Shown: piece by piece, positions 62,565 through 64,000 of the stretch
Numbering within the stretch: position 1 is the stretch's first letter
How the letters are laid out: every line of letters begins with the position of its first letter
Assembly (NCBI GenBank): GCA_014773175.1
Contig: VXCM01000912.1
Coordinates: forward strand, 62,001 to 126,000
Reading direction: 5' to 3'
DNA: 64,000 bases
Source: Lucifuga dentata
Lineage: Eukaryota > Chordata > Actinopteri > Ophidiiformes > Bythitidae
Notes under the pieces: model-generated
Database searches by the model: none
Told to the model about the DNA's origin: nothing
The model's input: only the letters and a program-made list of their open reading frames with translations
Position numbers and translations under genes: made by a program

Positions 62565-62804
62565 CACCATGGCAGCCTCTTCAGTTTAGTGAAAATAAAA
62601 GAGCCAGAAACAAACGCAGTGTGAGAGCCTCCAAAGGGCTCTTCTCTTCCTTAAGGGGGTGAAGATACGTCCAGTAGAGAGGGGAGCTGACAGAGGCTGA
62701 TTCCCAGACATATGAAGGGCTGAGGCTGGGGGCAAAGAGTTTGCTGAGGTTTGCTGGGGCAGCTCGAGGTGTGAGGAAAATGACATGAGCAGAGAGGAGA
62801 GATG

Positions 62805-62805
62805 A

Positions 62806-62847
<42 letters not shown>
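62805..62847. repeat. (GT)n microsatellite
   Basis: About 20 GT units. Confidence 0.9.
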
Positions 62848-63764
62848 GTGTGTCGCATGCTAATCAGCCACTCTGCTGTTGTCATATGAGCACCTCCCTA
62901 AAGCTCAAATCAACTTTAACATCAGGCTTATCCATATGGATAACAACCAGTCAAGTCAAGTCAATGTTAATTCCAGACGTTGCACTTAATTTCTAATACA
63001 CATGGCTGCTGCTGTCTTAGAGACATAAAGAGTGAACAATGTCCTGATAATGCCCTTACAATACAGTTTTAAACCTGAGAAGCCATTAAGCAAGTATCAC
63101 AATATAATTTCACAGTAAAGTGTTTGGCTATACGGTGAGCAATAGAAATTCATGTTTATGCCCATTACTGGATAAATGGAGCCAGAAAAATGGCATTTGA
63201 TCATAATCTTTTGATGGAGATTTGATTTGATTTAAATGCTAAAATATATGGCAGGTCTTTGCATCATTAATATAAATTGTACACATTAGGATCAAAGCAT
63301 TCAATTTCAGTTTCTTATGAGTCAGCCAGACGTAGGTCATAAAATTTCATCTCCATTTTTTAGAGTGCCTTTAATTTCATTTTATTATTAATCAGAATAA
63401 TGCCACGAGTGGAATCACATGATCAGCGCTTAGCCAATCGTAAGACAGCTAATCATTGTCTCTTTCAAATCATGTTGCCTTTATTTCTAAATAAGAGCAT
63501 GCTGTTATCCAAGATGAAAAAATAAATCCTCCACCTGTATTGGAAGATTCAAGTTAGTTGGATGAAAATTAACAAAATCATTTGACTTGGGGCCCATCAT
63601 ATAAACCAGGATTATTGCTGTTGTTTCAACACGCTGATTATAAAGGACATCAGTTGAAAGGCTGGTAGATGAGAGCGCATCAGCATTTATGGGCAGTTTA
63701 AAGTGAGACTGGCAGTATAACAAGCCTCTGAAGCTAATTTGTAGAGTTTTGCAGAAAAAAAAAG
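62848..63764. other. Window end region, nothing recognised
   Basis: Probably further mgat5b intron. No exon or nameable repeat seen. Confidence 0.35.
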
Positions 63765-63900
63765 CTTTGATGTCGAGTTTCTTATTTACAAGATGTACAC
63801 TGCCTCTCACCCAATGAATGCTGGGAGAGGCTTGTGACTCTGTGACCCATGATCTTTCACTGGATAAGCGTGAATAGATACAAGGTGGATGATAGATGGA
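63765..63900 (-). repeat. SINE-like teleost dispersed repeat, copy 3 (partial)
   Basis: On the minus strand: GTCCATCTATCATCCACCTT, GCTTATCCAGTGAAAGATCA, CTCCCAGCATTCATTGGGTG, AGAGGCAGTGTACATCTTGT. This is the left half of the family at 21,305 and 43,917. Confidence 0.55.
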
Positions 63901-64000
63901 CATGCTAAGTCCTTTTCAATGATTATATGGTGTAGAGGGAAAGAACAGACAAATACAGGGTGAAACTACCTGTTGAGTATGTTAAAAGACTCAGTCAAGG

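Noticed and set aside
58879..64000. Further upstream mgat5b exons inside the window
   Set aside because: I looked on the minus strand for the segment before LGVPPGRG and found none; the frame at 62,503-62,564 neither matches MGAT5B nor fits the required phase.

Overview
The window is nuclear DNA from a ray-finned (teleost-type) fish. It is AT-rich, the genes have many short exons with GT..AG introns, and simple repeats and teleost-type LINE, SINE-like and MITE copies are dense. Single N bases sit inside homopolymers or between exact direct duplications, as in a draft assembly. No prokaryotic or viral genes were seen.

Layout. (1) 1-3,700: flanking DNA, holding a TTAA-flanked MITE and a LINE 3' fragment that ends about 150 bp from the first gene's stop. 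(2) 3,716-18,359, minus strand: a complete sec14l1 gene. Its 15 coding exons all have consensus splice sites and compatible phases and encode 708 residues (PRELI/MSF1, CRAL-TRIO and GOLD domains). A possible non-coding first exon and promoter lie near 19,170-19,340. (3) 19,440-32,610: mostly intergenic repeat and microsatellite DNA. (4) 32,611-33,655, plus strand: the 3' part of a gene I do not recognise. Two short acidic exons lead into a last exon built from 201-bp (67-codon) tandem repeats, with a poly(A) signal. (5) 38,026-58,878, minus strand: the last ten coding exons of mgat5b (N-acetylglucosaminyltransferase Vb/IX). One of them is a 6-nt microexon encoding Leu-Gln. The 5' half of the gene should lie beyond 64,000. 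Its introns hold two LINE fragments, a SINE-like copy and a full-length MITE.

The order and shared orientation of mgat5b and sec14l1 match human 17q25, which supports both names. The two proteins are not known to work together. Sec14l1 is a lipid-binding/trafficking and RIG-I-regulating type of protein. Mgat5b is a Golgi glycosyltransferase that branches O-mannosyl and N-glycans, mainly in brain. The opposite-strand gene between them is the least explained object in the window.

Caution: 18 single-N junctions occur. At least five have clear duplicated flanks, and one of these splits the last mgat5b exon. Collapsing one 64-bp copy plus the N restores the reading frame exactly.
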